This document shows positions 1 to 8,542 of a DNA stretch of 44,348 nt, in pieces; position 1 is the first letter of the stretch; the number at the start of each line of letters is the position of its first letter. The position numbers and the translations under genes are program-made. Origin of the DNA: Melioribacteraceae bacterium (GTDB taxonomy: Bacteria > Bacteroidota > Ignavibacteria > Ignavibacteriales > Melioribacteraceae). The stretch covers positions 1 through 44,348 of the forward strand of contig JANQIV010000213.1 in the NCBI GenBank assembly GCA_028282005.1. The letters run 5' to 3'. Under the pieces are notes generated by a model, which did not search any database, was not told the origin of the DNA, and was given only the letters and a program-made list of their open reading frames with translations.

Positions 1-1
1 T

Positions 2-1426
2 TTAGGGCCGGTTATTTTCTTTGCTGTATTATTTTTTGTTGATTTTAATGGCAATGAAAATGCTGTGTTTACAGCAGCAGCTGCCGCACTAATTGCAACT
101 TGGTGGATCACAGAGGCTATACCAATTGCAGTTACTGCACTAATTCCAATGGTACTTTTCCCGCTATTTGGAATTCTGAAAGGAAGTAATGTTGCCCAAT
201 CTTATATTAACTCAACGATCTTTCTTTTTATTGGCGGATTTATACTCGCAATTGCAATGCAGAAGTGGAATTTACACAAAAGAATTGCTTTGAATTTAAT
301 TTCATTTTTCGGAAAAAATCCTTCCACTACAATTCTGGGGTTTATGATTGCATCGGCTTTTTTGTCTATGTGGATTTCAAACACGGCAACTGCAGTTATG
401 CTTTTACCAATTGGAATGGCATTGTTGCTAAAAGTTGAAGATGAATTTGGGAAAGATAATTCCAAAACTTTTGCAATTGCTTTAATGCTCGGGATTGCAT
501 ATTCCTGTTCAATTGGCGGAATTGCGACTCTCATCGGTACACCGCCGAACTTAGTTTTCCACAGAATCTATGCGATTGTTTTTCCCGATAATCCAGAAAT
601 TACATTTGGGCAGTGGATTATATTTGGGCTCCCACTTTCTGTCTTTATGTTGATTACGGCCTGGCTATTATTGACTAAAGTGATTTACAAACCAAACTCA
701 ATTCTTTCGTTTGACAAAGAAATTATTAATGAACAAAAGAAAGCACTTGGCAAACTGGCTTTCGAAGAAAAAGCTGTATTAGTAGTTTTTATTTCAACAA
801 CTCTGCTTTGGGTTTTCAGAAATGATCTTCAGCTTGGTTTTGTTAAAATTCCCGGCTGGTCAAATTTAATTGTAAATGCAAAAATGATTGATGACGGGAC
901 TGTTGCGGTTGCAATGGCAATCTTACTTTTTATTATTCCGGCAAGGTCTAATAATGAAACAAAACTTTTGAATGTAAAAGCATTCCGTGAAATTCCGTGG
1001 GAAATTATAATTTTGTTCGGCGGTGGTTTTGCTCTTGCGAAAGCTTTTATTTCAAGCGGACTTTCGGAAATTATCGGTGGAAAATTTGCTGCCCTTGAAG
1101 GAGTCCCGATATTTTTTATCATATTAATACTTTGTATTTCTGTTACTTTTTTAACTGAACTTACTTCGAATACCGGTACTTCGGAAATTATATTACCGAT
1201 ACTTGCTGCTCTTTCTACTCAATTAAATACTGAAGCATTGCTATTAATGATACCTGCAACTATCTCTGCTTCAATGGCCTTTATGATGCCAGTGGCAACT
1301 CCGCCGAATGCAATTGTTTTTGGCAGTGGTAGAATCAGAATTCCGGAGATGGCTAAGGCTGGAATAATTCTCAACATTATTGGTGCTGTTGTAATTTCAG
1401 CTTATTGTTATTTTTATTTTAGTTAA
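2..1426 (+). CDS. SLC13/DASS-family sodium-coupled anion transporter (5' end cut by window edge)
   Basis: Inner-membrane symporter of the divalent anion:Na+ family, which imports dicarboxylates, sulfate or similar anions. The reading frame is open back to base 2 with hydrophobic, family-like residues before the first possible start (GTG at 65), so the gene begins outside the window and the GTG is not the real start. Visible are the WWITEAIP segment near the N-terminus, the two SNT motifs that bind sodium and substrate in DASS proteins (SNTATAV, and SNTGTSEI in the second half) and the closing PVATPPNAIVFGSG segment. About ten hydrophobic segments can be seen. The substrate cannot be told from sequence alone. 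The DUF302 gene follows 56 bases downstream. Confidence 0.9.
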   Translation, partial: LGPVIFFAVLFFVDFNGNENAVFTAAAAALIATWWITEAIPIAVTALIPMVLFPLFGILKGSNVAQSYINSTIFLFIGGFILAIAMQKWNLHKRIALNLISFFGKNPSTTILGFMIASAFLSMWISNTATAVMLLPIGMALLLKVEDEFGKDNSKTFAIALMLGIAYSCSIGGIATLIGTPPNLVFHRIYAIVFPDNPEITFGQWIIFGLPLSVFMLITAWLLLTKVIYKPNSILSFDKEIINEQKKALGKLAFEEKAVLVVFISTTLLWVFRNDLQLGFVKIPGWSNLIVNAKMIDDGTVAVAMAILLFIIPARSNNETKLLNVKAFREIPWEIIILFGGGFALAKAFISSGLSEIIGGKFAALEGVPIFFIILILCISVTFLTELTSNTGTSEIILPILAALSTQLNTEALLLMIPATISASMAFMMPVATPPNAIVFGSGRIRIPEMAKAGIILNIIGAVVISAYCYFYFS

Positions 1427-1482
1427 GATTGAATCCTCACTATTTGTTTTGCATCCTACTCAATAAAAAATTGGGAGATAAA

Positions 1483-1869
1483 ATGAGTTACTACATGTCC
1501 AAATTAGTTGACTATCCTTACGAAGAAGCACTAGTAAAAATTACCGAAGAATTAAAGGAAGTAGGTTTTGGGATTTTAACAGAGATTGATGTTAAAGAAA
1601 CACTAAAGAAAAAAATTGATGTGGATTTCAGAAAATACAAAATCCTTGGTGCTTGCAATCCGAACTTTGCGCATCAGGCTTTACAGATTGAAGATAAAGT
1701 CGGAACTTTAATGCCTTGTAGTGTAATTGTTCAGGAAAAAGAAGGAGGAAAATCTGAAATTGCAATCATGGATCCGCTTGCGGCAATGGCTGCAACCGGT
1801 AATGAAGGCTTGAGAGGATTTGCTGAAGAAGTAACTAAATTATTGAATAATGCATTAGAAAAAGTTTGA
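1483..1869 (+). CDS. DUF302 domain protein
   Basis: A 128-residue protein filled by one DUF302 domain, with the characteristic core YKILGACNPNFAHQAL followed by a hydrophobic segment with LMPCSVIV. The domain's biochemical role is not established; the Cys in ILGAC and the Cys in MPCSV are both kept. I chose ATG 1483 because GGGAG lies just upstream at 1473-1477; an in-frame TTG at 1429 would add 18 residues with no counterpart in the family and abuts the transporter stop. There is no signal peptide, so it is probably cytoplasmic. It may be cotranscribed with the transporter. Confidence 0.85.
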   Translation: MSYYMSKLVDYPYEEALVKITEELKEVGFGILTEIDVKETLKKKIDVDFRKYKILGACNPNFAHQALQIEDKVGTLMPCSVIVQEKEGGKSEIAIMDPLAAMAATGNEGLRGFAEEVTKLLNNALEKV

Positions 1870-1902
1870 TCACTTTAAAAATGCATTAGATTTTGCATTG
1901 CC

Positions 1903-1953
1903 GGGATTGTAACTGTTTTGTATAATCCCCTATCACAAAACAATTACAATCCC
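1903..1953. repeat. 19-bp imperfect inverted repeat directly before the start of the Asp-box protein gene
   Basis: Arms at 1903-1921 (GGGATTGTAAC...) and 1935-1953 pair at 18 of 19 positions around a 13-base loop. The right arm ends two bases before ATG 1956. No T-run follows, so it is not a standard terminator for the DUF302 gene. It would fold over the 5' leader, or it could be an operator. Confidence 0.75.
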
Positions 1954-1955
1954 CC

Positions 1956-4511
1956 ATGAAAAAAACAACTATTAGTTTTGTTTGTTTTCTTCTATCCTTT
2001 CTATTGGTTTTTCAGCTAGTTGATTTTAATCCAACTGTTGAACGGAAAGTGCCCAAAGAACTTCCCAATGATTGGTTTTTAGCTCAGAGAGTTTTTCCTC
2101 AACAAGAATTAAATTATGATCTCTTCAAAAAGGCTGTTAAACAATCGCAAGCTTTAAGTCTACGCAAAAGTAACGACAGCCGGAAATGGCAATTGGCAGG
2201 TCCAACAAATATTGGTGGGCGAATATCAGATATTGAACTTCATCCATCTTCGTTTGATATTATTTATGTAGGCGCTGCTTCGGGCGGGGTATTCAAATCT
2301 ATTGACCGTGGAGAAAACTGGACACCAATTTTTGATGATGCCGTGAGTTTGTCAATTGGGGATATTGCGATTGATCCTAACGATTCTCAAACAATTTATG
2401 TTGGTACCGGTGAAGCTAATGCCGGTGGCGGCTCAATGACTTACGGCGGCTTCGGGATTTATAAATCAACAAATGCCGGTGAAAGTTGGGAAAATATTGG
2501 TTTGGAAAAAACTAGATACATTTCGCGGATTGTTATTGACCCATCAAACACGGACAAAATATTTGTCGGCGCAATGGGAAAATTATTTAATAAAAATAAT
2601 GAAAGAGGAATTTACCGCTCAACCGATGGTGGAAAAAACTGGGAAAATGTTTTATTTATTTCAGATTCAACCGGCTGTATTGATTTAGCTATCAATCCGC
2701 AATCACCAAATATTGTTTATGCTGCTATGTGGGAAAGAAGAAGAAGTCCATATTTGAGAAATTACGGCGGCATAACCTGTGGAATTTACAGATCAAAAGA
2801 TGGCGGTAATAACTGGACCCAATTAACGAATGGACTACCAAATGATTTTGAAAAAACCGGTAGAATTGGTTTGGCAATTTCAAATTCGAATCCAAATGTT
2901 ATTTACTCTATTTACGTTGATAATTACGGATATTTCAAAGGAGTTTATAAAAGTGAAAACGGCGGAGATTTATGGTTTGATGTAACGGGCAATTTGCCTG
3001 CTAATATATTTTCAAGTTTTGGCTGGTGGTTCGGAAATATCAGAGTTGATCCAAATGATCCCAATATAATATTTGCACTAGGTTTGAGGCTTTATAAATC
3101 TGTTGTTGGTGGAAACACTTGGACTGAAGTAACAAATGGTGTACACGTTGATCAGCATGGTATGTATATTCATCCGCAGAATAGTAACGTTATTTATTTG
3201 GGTAATGATGGTGGAGCATATATTAGCAATAACGGAGCTGAAACCTGGAAAAAATGGTTCAACTTACCGATTACACAATTTTACACTTGTGAAGTTGATT
3301 ACTTAGATCCTGACAACTTATATGGCGGAACTCAGGATAATTCCGTAATACGAACAATTACCGGTAGCACAGATGATTGGAATATTATTTCACTTGGCGA
3401 TGGATTTTATGTTTTGGTTGATCCCACCGATAACAATTACGTTTACTTGGAATCACAATTCGGTTACATTGAAAGATCTATTGACGGTGGGCAATCTTTT
3501 AGGGATGCGAGAAATGGAATATCCGGTAGAGATAGAAGAAATTGGAATGTCCCAATTGTTTTTGATCCTACTGATCCTTCTATTTTATACACCGGGACAC
3601 ATAGAGTCTATAAGTCTGTAGACAGAGCAGAATCGTGGTTCACAATTAGCGATGATTTATCAAAAGGGAATAATCATTATACACAGGGTATGCCATATTA
3701 CGGTTTTGCAACATTAACAACAATTGCTGTTTCAAAGTCTAGTCCTCAAACGATTTATGCCGGAACAGACGATGGTAATGTGGCTGTTACTTTTGACGGC
3801 GGCGGCAATTGGCAAATAATTTCTGACCAACTTCCGGTTCGCTGGATAACCCGTGTTGCTGTTGACCCGGATAATAATCTTGAAGCGTACGTTACTTTAT
3901 CCGGCTACAGAGATGATGTTTATTTGCCGCATGTTTTTAAAACAATTGACGGTGGTCAAAACTGGGAAGACATTTCCGGTAATTTACCGGAAGCACCTGT
4001 AAATGATATTATTGTTGATACTCACGAAGGCAAGAGATTATTTGTAGCAACTGATGTTGGTGTTTATCAAAAAGAAGAATTGGAAACTGATTGGTTTAAA
4101 TTAGGAGATGATTTACCAAATGTTCCTGTTACAGATATTGATTTGCATAATCCAACCCGAATGCTGCTTGCTGCAACTTATGGTAGATCTCTTCACAAAA
4201 TTTCATTAAACGAAATAACAGATGTTAATGAAATTGCTGAACTGCCTGAAGGATTTAAGCTAACACAAAATTATCCAAATCCTTTTAATCCAACCACTAC
4301 CATAGAATTTAACGTCCCGAAGAATCAGAATGTGAAGCTCACAGTTTATAATGCTCTTGGTCAAAAGGTTAATACAATTTTTGATGAATTCAAAGCAGCG
4401 GGTAATCATGCTGTTACTTTTGATGCTGGCAATCTAAACAGCGGAGTTTATTTTTACAAATTACAGTCAGAAGATTTTGTGGAAAGTAAAAAGATGATTC
4501 TATTAAAATAA
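1956..4511 (+). CDS. Secreted Asp-box (BNR/VPS10-like) beta-propeller protein with type IX sorting tail
   Basis: An 851-residue exported protein. It starts with a signal peptide (MKKTTISFVCFLLSFLLVF). About eleven Asp-box motifs of the form S-x-D-x-G-x-x-W run along the chain (for example KSIDRGENW, RSTDGGKNW, KTIDGGQNW), as in sialidase/GH74/sortilin-type propellers. The last ~85 residues are a Por secretion tail with NYPNPFNPTT, GVYFYKL and a final KKMILLK. Export across the outer membrane by the type IX system and attachment or release at the cell surface is inferred from that tail. Asp-boxes are structural, so no enzymatic activity is assigned. There is no Shine-Dalgarno sequence; a long inverted repeat fills the leader. 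A strong terminator follows. Confidence 0.9.
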   Translation: MKKTTISFVCFLLSFLLVFQLVDFNPTVERKVPKELPNDWFLAQRVFPQQELNYDLFKKAVKQSQALSLRKSNDSRKWQLAGPTNIGGRISDIELHPSSFDIIYVGAASGGVFKSIDRGENWTPIFDDAVSLSIGDIAIDPNDSQTIYVGTGEANAGGGSMTYGGFGIYKSTNAGESWENIGLEKTRYISRIVIDPSNTDKIFVGAMGKLFNKNNERGIYRSTDGGKNWENVLFISDSTGCIDLAINPQSPNIVYAAMWERRRSPYLRNYGGITCGIYRSKDGGNNWTQLTNGLPNDFEKTGRIGLAISNSNPNVIYSIYVDNYGYFKGVYKSENGGDLWFDVTGNLPANIFSSFGWWFGNIRVDPNDPNIIFALGLRLYKSVVGGNTWTEVTNGVHVDQHGMYIHPQNSNVIYLGNDGGAYISNNGAETWKKWFNLPITQFYTCEVDYLDPDNLYGGTQDNSVIRTITGSTDDWNIISLGDGFYVLVDPTDNNYVYLESQFGYIERSIDGGQSFRDARNGISGRDRRNWNVPIVFDPTDPSILYTGTHRVYKSVDRAESWFTISDDLSKGNNHYTQGMPYYGFATLTTIAVSKSSPQTIYAGTDDGNVAVTFDGGGNWQIISDQLPVRWITRVAVDPDNNLEAYVTLSGYRDDVYLPHVFKTIDGGQNWEDISGNLPEAPVNDIIVDTHEGKRLFVATDVGVYQKEELETDWFKLGDDLPNVPVTDIDLHNPTRMLLAATYGRSLHKISLNEITDVNEIAELPEGFKLTQNYPNPFNPTTTIEFNVPKNQNVKLTVYNALGQKVNTIFDEFKAAGNHAVTFDAGNLNSGVYFYKLQSEDFVESKKMILLK

Positions 4512-4530
4512 AATTTAAAACTTTTCATTT

Positions 4531-4560
4531 AAAGGCAGATCAATCGATCTGCCTTTTTTG
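4531..4560 (+). terminator. Rho-independent terminator after the Asp-box protein gene
   Basis: A perfect 11-bp stem (4531-4541 with 4546-4556, AAAGGCAGATC and its complement) closes a 4-base loop and runs into a T tract. It separates the secreted protein from the glycosyltransferase gene. Confidence 0.9.
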
Positions 4561-4622
4561 TTTTTGAGAAGTAAATATTATTTATATTTCTCTCTGTATT
4601 TGTAACCTATTTTTGCTGACTC

Positions 4623-6536
4623 ATGAAAAAGTATCTTATCGTTTCGACCATTTTAATTTTTGTCTCGATATTTGTTGACCTCTGTTTAGAAATTGAATTT
4701 GTTCAGGACGATACTTTTATTTTTCTTCGTTTTGCCAAAAACTTTGTTAATGGAAATGGTTTAGTTTTTAATGTTGGTGAAAATGTTGAAGGCTATTCGA
4801 GTTTGCTTTGGGTGTTACTTCTTTCCGGGTTTTTGTTTTTCAAATTAGATGCAATTTTGTTAAGCCAAATTTCATCAATGATTTTTGGAGTCGCAGTATT
4901 TGTAGTAACATACTTTTTAGCATTTGAATTAAATACCCGGCAAAAAAAATCACATAGATATTTCTTCTCATTGCTTCCGTTATTGTTTATCACGTTTAGT
5001 GGGGGATTTCATTATTGGTCGATTAGTGGAATGGAAACTACACTCTTTGTTTTTCTTTTTATGTTAAGTGTTTTAATTTTTATTAAAAATATTGATAACG
5101 AAAGATCAGATTATAAATTATCACTCCTTTTATTTCTTTCTTTGATTACCAGATTTGAAACACTTTTACTTTTTGGTCTGATTCAACTTTTTTATCTAAT
5201 TTATAAAAGGGGAAATTTTTTCTCGAAAAAACATTTGAAAGAATTAGCTGTATTTGTGATTCCGGCATTAGTTTTTTTTACGATACGTTATTTTTATTAC
5301 GGAAATTTATTGCCGAATACAATGCACGCAAAAACCGGATTTTCGTTTCATTATTTCATTAGGGGATTTGAATATTTTGTTGATAACTTGAAGTACAACT
5401 TACTATTTGGATTTGTTTTGCTTTTGCCCCTGTTGTTTTTAAAAAAAATTATTAAAGAAAAGAGGTTGCTTTTTGTTTTTTCTGTTGCGTTTATTTTCAT
5501 ATTTGTTGTAACACTATTTGGCGGTGATGTTCTACCGCACCACCGTTTTTATTTGCCCGTATTACCTCTTTGTTTTATTGTGTTCTCCATTTCTCTTGGT
5601 TATCTGTTTGATAAAAATAAAACCATTTCAGTTACTGTAATTATAATTAGCATTGCCGGATCAATATTTTCGTATCAAAAAGAATTTAAAGAATTATTCG
5701 GCAATAAAAGTTTTGAAGATGGCTTGGTAAAAAAGATGAGCATTTATGCTTCGTTTGTAAACGACGAAATGAAAGTCCAAAATAAAAAATTGACAACAGC
5801 ACTTTCTACAATCGGCGCTTTTTCTTTTTATTCAAAAGGTGATGTTATAGACATTATTGGTTTAACGGATTCTTACATTTCGCACAACCCAATAGAGGTA
5901 AAAGAAATTGACGATTCATTTCCCATAGCCTGGCGCGAAAGACATTATAACGTTGATTATGTTTTGGAAAGGAAGCCGGATTTTGTGCTTTTCCCGGCCG
6001 GTGCAAAACCTACTGCTTACCCCGAGGCAGCTCTCTTTTCCAAAGATGAGTTTCAAAAAAAATATTATGTGCAGTTGATTTATTCTCGCGAACTTAATCA
6101 ATATCTGCCGATCTTTACCAGACGTGAAAAGCCTTTGGAAATAAGAGAGGGTAGTTCATCACCTCTATTTGTAAAACATTACATTCAAGCTAATAATTAT
6201 TTTCTTTCATTCCTTTCAAATAGGGACTTAAATTTAATATCTCAAATTGAAGTACAAACTGATAGCATGATGATTTTTAATGAAAATTCAAAATCGTATG
6301 CGTATTCAATCTTGGGTTACACTTATTACCATTTGGGTAAATATGATTACGCAATTGATTTTCTCGAAAAGTCAATTGAAGAAGATCCGCAGAATTGTAA
6401 CTCACTTTTGTATTTAACTAAATGTTATTTTGTGGCTGAAGAAAAAGAAAAATATTTGTTCTATTTAAGAATACTTAAAAAATATTCTCCACAATCATTA
6501 CCGAATATTTTTGCTAATATTGGCTCACAAAATTAA
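4623..6536 (+). CDS. GT-C type membrane glycosyltransferase with C-terminal TPR
   Basis: A 637-residue polytopic membrane protein of the GT-C fold, which uses lipid-linked sugar donors outside the cytoplasmic membrane. The first loop has QDDTFIFLRFAKNFVNGNG and VGENVEGYSSLLW, the acidic DD region and GEXVEGYSS signature of a widespread bacterial AftB/PMT-like group. A later loop has FGGDVLPHHRFYLPVLPL, also typical. About ten hydrophobic helices are seen up to residue ~350. The soluble part ends in tetratricopeptide-like helices (SYAYSILGYTYYHLGKYDYA onward, about 565-625). Donor and acceptor cannot be named. Start ATG 4623 has no clear SD. A cell-surface polysaccharide or glycoprotein role is inference. 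Confidence 0.75.
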   Translation: MKKYLIVSTILIFVSIFVDLCLEIEFVQDDTFIFLRFAKNFVNGNGLVFNVGENVEGYSSLLWVLLLSGFLFFKLDAILLSQISSMIFGVAVFVVTYFLAFELNTRQKKSHRYFFSLLPLLFITFSGGFHYWSISGMETTLFVFLFMLSVLIFIKNIDNERSDYKLSLLLFLSLITRFETLLLFGLIQLFYLIYKRGNFFSKKHLKELAVFVIPALVFFTIRYFYYGNLLPNTMHAKTGFSFHYFIRGFEYFVDNLKYNLLFGFVLLLPLLFLKKIIKEKRLLFVFSVAFIFIFVVTLFGGDVLPHHRFYLPVLPLCFIVFSISLGYLFDKNKTISVTVIIISIAGSIFSYQKEFKELFGNKSFEDGLVKKMSIYASFVNDEMKVQNKKLTTALSTIGAFSFYSKGDVIDIIGLTDSYISHNPIEVKEIDDSFPIAWRERHYNVDYVLERKPDFVLFPAGAKPTAYPEAALFSKDEFQKKYYVQLIYSRELNQYLPIFTRREKPLEIREGSSSPLFVKHYIQANNYFLSFLSNRDLNLISQIEVQTDSMMIFNENSKSYAYSILGYTYYHLGKYDYAIDFLEKSIEEDPQNCNSLLYLTKCYFVAEEKEKYLFYLRILKKYSPQSLPNIFANIGSQN

Positions 6537-6583
6537 TTCTTAAGATAACTTATAATTAAAAAAGTCATTTAGAGATTTCTGAA

Positions 6584-7321
6584 ATGAATTCTATGCAAGA
6601 AAAACTTAAACAAGCATTTAATAATTTGTTTGATAAAAATACCCCAGGATATTTGCCAGATTATCTGCCCTCACATAAACAGATAAATGAAGAATTAAAT
6701 GATCTTGATTTGCTTCGTCCTATCCCGGCTATTGGAGAGGTTCTAGAAGATTCTATCCCTATAGGGAATGCAAACGTTAGTATATTGGATTTTTTATATA
6801 GAAATATAAACTCTGTTAAAATATCTGATAATCACAATACTATTAAGTTGGATGGTGAACTTATTACAGTAATTATTAATTTTACTAAAGTATCTGTTTT
6901 AGGCTATTGGGTACTATCTCAAAAAGTAAATCAGTGGACTACCCACGGATGGGGCCCTTTTAAGATTCCAAAGAGAGAAGAATTAACAAAGTTGTTCAAA
7001 GGTATATTTGAGGCAAAGATAGAAATTAATGCTTCTGCTAAATTGAAATTAATTCTGGATTCAAATTCTTCAGATCCGCCAAAAATATTGACAGATAATA
7101 TTTCTACAGATCTTTTTAATTTTAGTGTAAATTTTGATGGGAGTGATTCTTTATCAAAGCAGATCGCTGAGGTAATGTTATCGCATAGTGATTCCATCCT
7201 TAAACTAAATGATAAAATTAAAGAAATTTTTATAAATGATATCCTTTCTCAGATTAAATCGGAGAATATAATTGGGATAAAACTTGAAGAAGCTCTTGCA
7301 AGAATTTGGGCTGAAGAATAA
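6584..7321 (+). CDS. Hypothetical protein, 245 residues
   Basis: I do not recognise this protein. It has no signal peptide or membrane segment and looks soluble and cytoplasmic. Visible traits are a proline-rich N-terminal stretch (PGYLPDYLPSHK), a tryptophan-containing middle (GYWVLSQKVNQWTTHGWGPF) and an acidic helical C-terminus. Base composition matches the neighbours. It starts 47 bases after the glycosyltransferase and ends 13 bases from the convergent GTPase gene, so it could be cotranscribed with the glycosyltransferase; no terminator is seen at either end. Confidence 0.65.
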   Translation: MNSMQEKLKQAFNNLFDKNTPGYLPDYLPSHKQINEELNDLDLLRPIPAIGEVLEDSIPIGNANVSILDFLYRNINSVKISDNHNTIKLDGELITVIINFTKVSVLGYWVLSQKVNQWTTHGWGPFKIPKREELTKLFKGIFEAKIEINASAKLKLILDSNSSDPPKILTDNISTDLFNFSVNFDGSDSLSKQIAEVMLSHSDSILKLNDKIKEIFINDILSQIKSENIIGIKLEEALARIWAEE

Positions 7322-7334
7322 TTTTTTATTATCA

Positions 7335-8321
7335 TTAAATATGCAGCTCAACAACATCTTCATCAATTAAAACGTGATCTTTGCCGACAAGCTGGCCATC
7401 GTGCACTCCCGTTCCCCATATTTTTGCCAACTTTAGTTTTTCATAAAAATCTTTGTGAACTTCTTTCGCGAAATCACCAATGTTGCAGCCTTCTCTCAAA
7501 ACAAATGGCTGACCTCTGTCTGCTTCTGAACCAGGTGGGTTTGAGTATACGCGGATCAATTTTAGTTTTTTTATAATCCGTTTTGTCATCGTTTCCAAAT
7601 TTCTTCCGGTTTTAACTGATATCGGTAAAAGATACCAGCCTTCTTCAGCGAGCAATTCACTGAGAACCTCAAAATCTTCATCCAAATTTTCTGCGTCATC
7701 TTTATTTGTAACAGTTAAAAACGGAATAAAAGTGGCACGCTGTTCTTCAACAAGATGTTTTTTGTAAGCAGCAAATATTCTATTGCTTTCCAAAATTTCT
7801 ATCGACTTTTGAAATTGCTGAATTGGGTACGCCTGTAAATCGAGCATCAAAATTATTAAGTCGGCGCTTTTTATTAAATCCAGAAACTCGGGTTCAATAT
7901 AATCCCGGTCGATTGCGGGAGTATCAATAAGTTGAAGTTGTATTCCTTCAATGTCCGCCATTCCCGGCGCCGGTGCCCAGGTGGTAAAAGGGTTCTCGGA
8001 AATCTCCGGGTGAGCGTGTGAAAGTTTAGCTACCAAAGAGGATTTCCCAACATTCGCTGCACCGAGCACAATTATTCTTGCTGCGCCTTCTTTTTCGATG
8101 TGAAAATGATTCTCGTATTTCCCCTTCTGTTTTTTACTCTGTGACTGCGTTTTCAACTTCGATAATTTTCTTCGCAACTCTGCTCTTAATTTATCTGTGC
8201 CTTTGTGTTTGGGGATTGTGCTAATTAATTCTTCAAGCGAATCGGCTTTTGCTTTTGGAGAAATTGCTTCTTTAAATTTTCTTTCTGCTTCGTAGTATTC
8301 CGGTGGTAAATTTGTAGGCAT
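7335..8321 (-). CDS. DRG-like (Obg superfamily) GTPase with TGS domain
   Basis: A 328-residue GTP-binding protein resembling the DRG branch of the Obg superfamily, which in archaea and eukaryotes associates with ribosomes. Motifs: G1 GAANVGKSS (87-95), switch region PFTTWAPAPG (111-120), G3 DTPA (133-136), G4 NKDD (206-209), G5 SVK (235-237). A TGS domain fills 255-328 with IWGTGVHDGQLVGKDHVLIDEDVVE, very like the DRG C-terminus. The G3 motif is DTPA rather than DXPG, so the glycine that contacts the gamma phosphate is replaced. A basic helical N-terminus (41-70) may bind RNA. The start ATG is preceded by AGGTGA. The target is inferred to be translation. Confidence 0.85.
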   Translation of the reverse strand: MPTNLPPEYYEAERKFKEAISPKAKADSLEELISTIPKHKGTDKLRAELRRKLSKLKTQSQSKKQKGKYENHFHIEKEGAARIIVLGAANVGKSSLVAKLSHAHPEISENPFTTWAPAPGMADIEGIQLQLIDTPAIDRDYIEPEFLDLIKSADLIILMLDLQAYPIQQFQKSIEILESNRIFAAYKKHLVEEQRATFIPFLTVTNKDDAENLDEDFEVLSELLAEEGWYLLPISVKTGRNLETMTKRIIKKLKLIRVYSNPPGSEADRGQPFVLREGCNIGDFAKEVHKDFYEKLKLAKIWGTGVHDGQLVGKDHVLIDEDVVELHI

Positions 8322-8424
8322 ATCTTCACCTAAATTAGTGAGAGATAAGTTAATAATGTCTCAATGTAAATTTTTCAAATTAAATTTCAAGTAAAAATTG
8401 TAGTCTTTTTTTTAGTGATTTATT

Positions 8425-8432
8425 TATATTTG
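8425..8432 (+). promoter_or_regulatory. Possible Bacteroidota-type promoter -7 box for the moxR-bat operon
   Basis: TATATTTG fits the TAnnTTTG box of Bacteroidota housekeeping promoters; a TTG lies at 8398-8400, 24 bases upstream, close to the usual 17-23. It lies 110 bases before the moxR start in the 221-base divergent spacer. The match is short and the region AT-rich, so chance is possible. Confidence 0.3.
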
Positions 8433-8542
8433 ATGCTTTGAAAAAAAAATAAAAATTACATTTCTCAGCAAATTAGAAGAAACTTTCAAACTTCTGGTTT
8501 GTAAAAATCACTTGAAAAATAAAATAACATGAGGGTTGAACT

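Noticed and set aside
1429-1482. TTG start extending the DUF302 protein by 18 residues
   Set aside because: ATG 1483 has a clear SD (GGGAG) and fits the family N-terminus.
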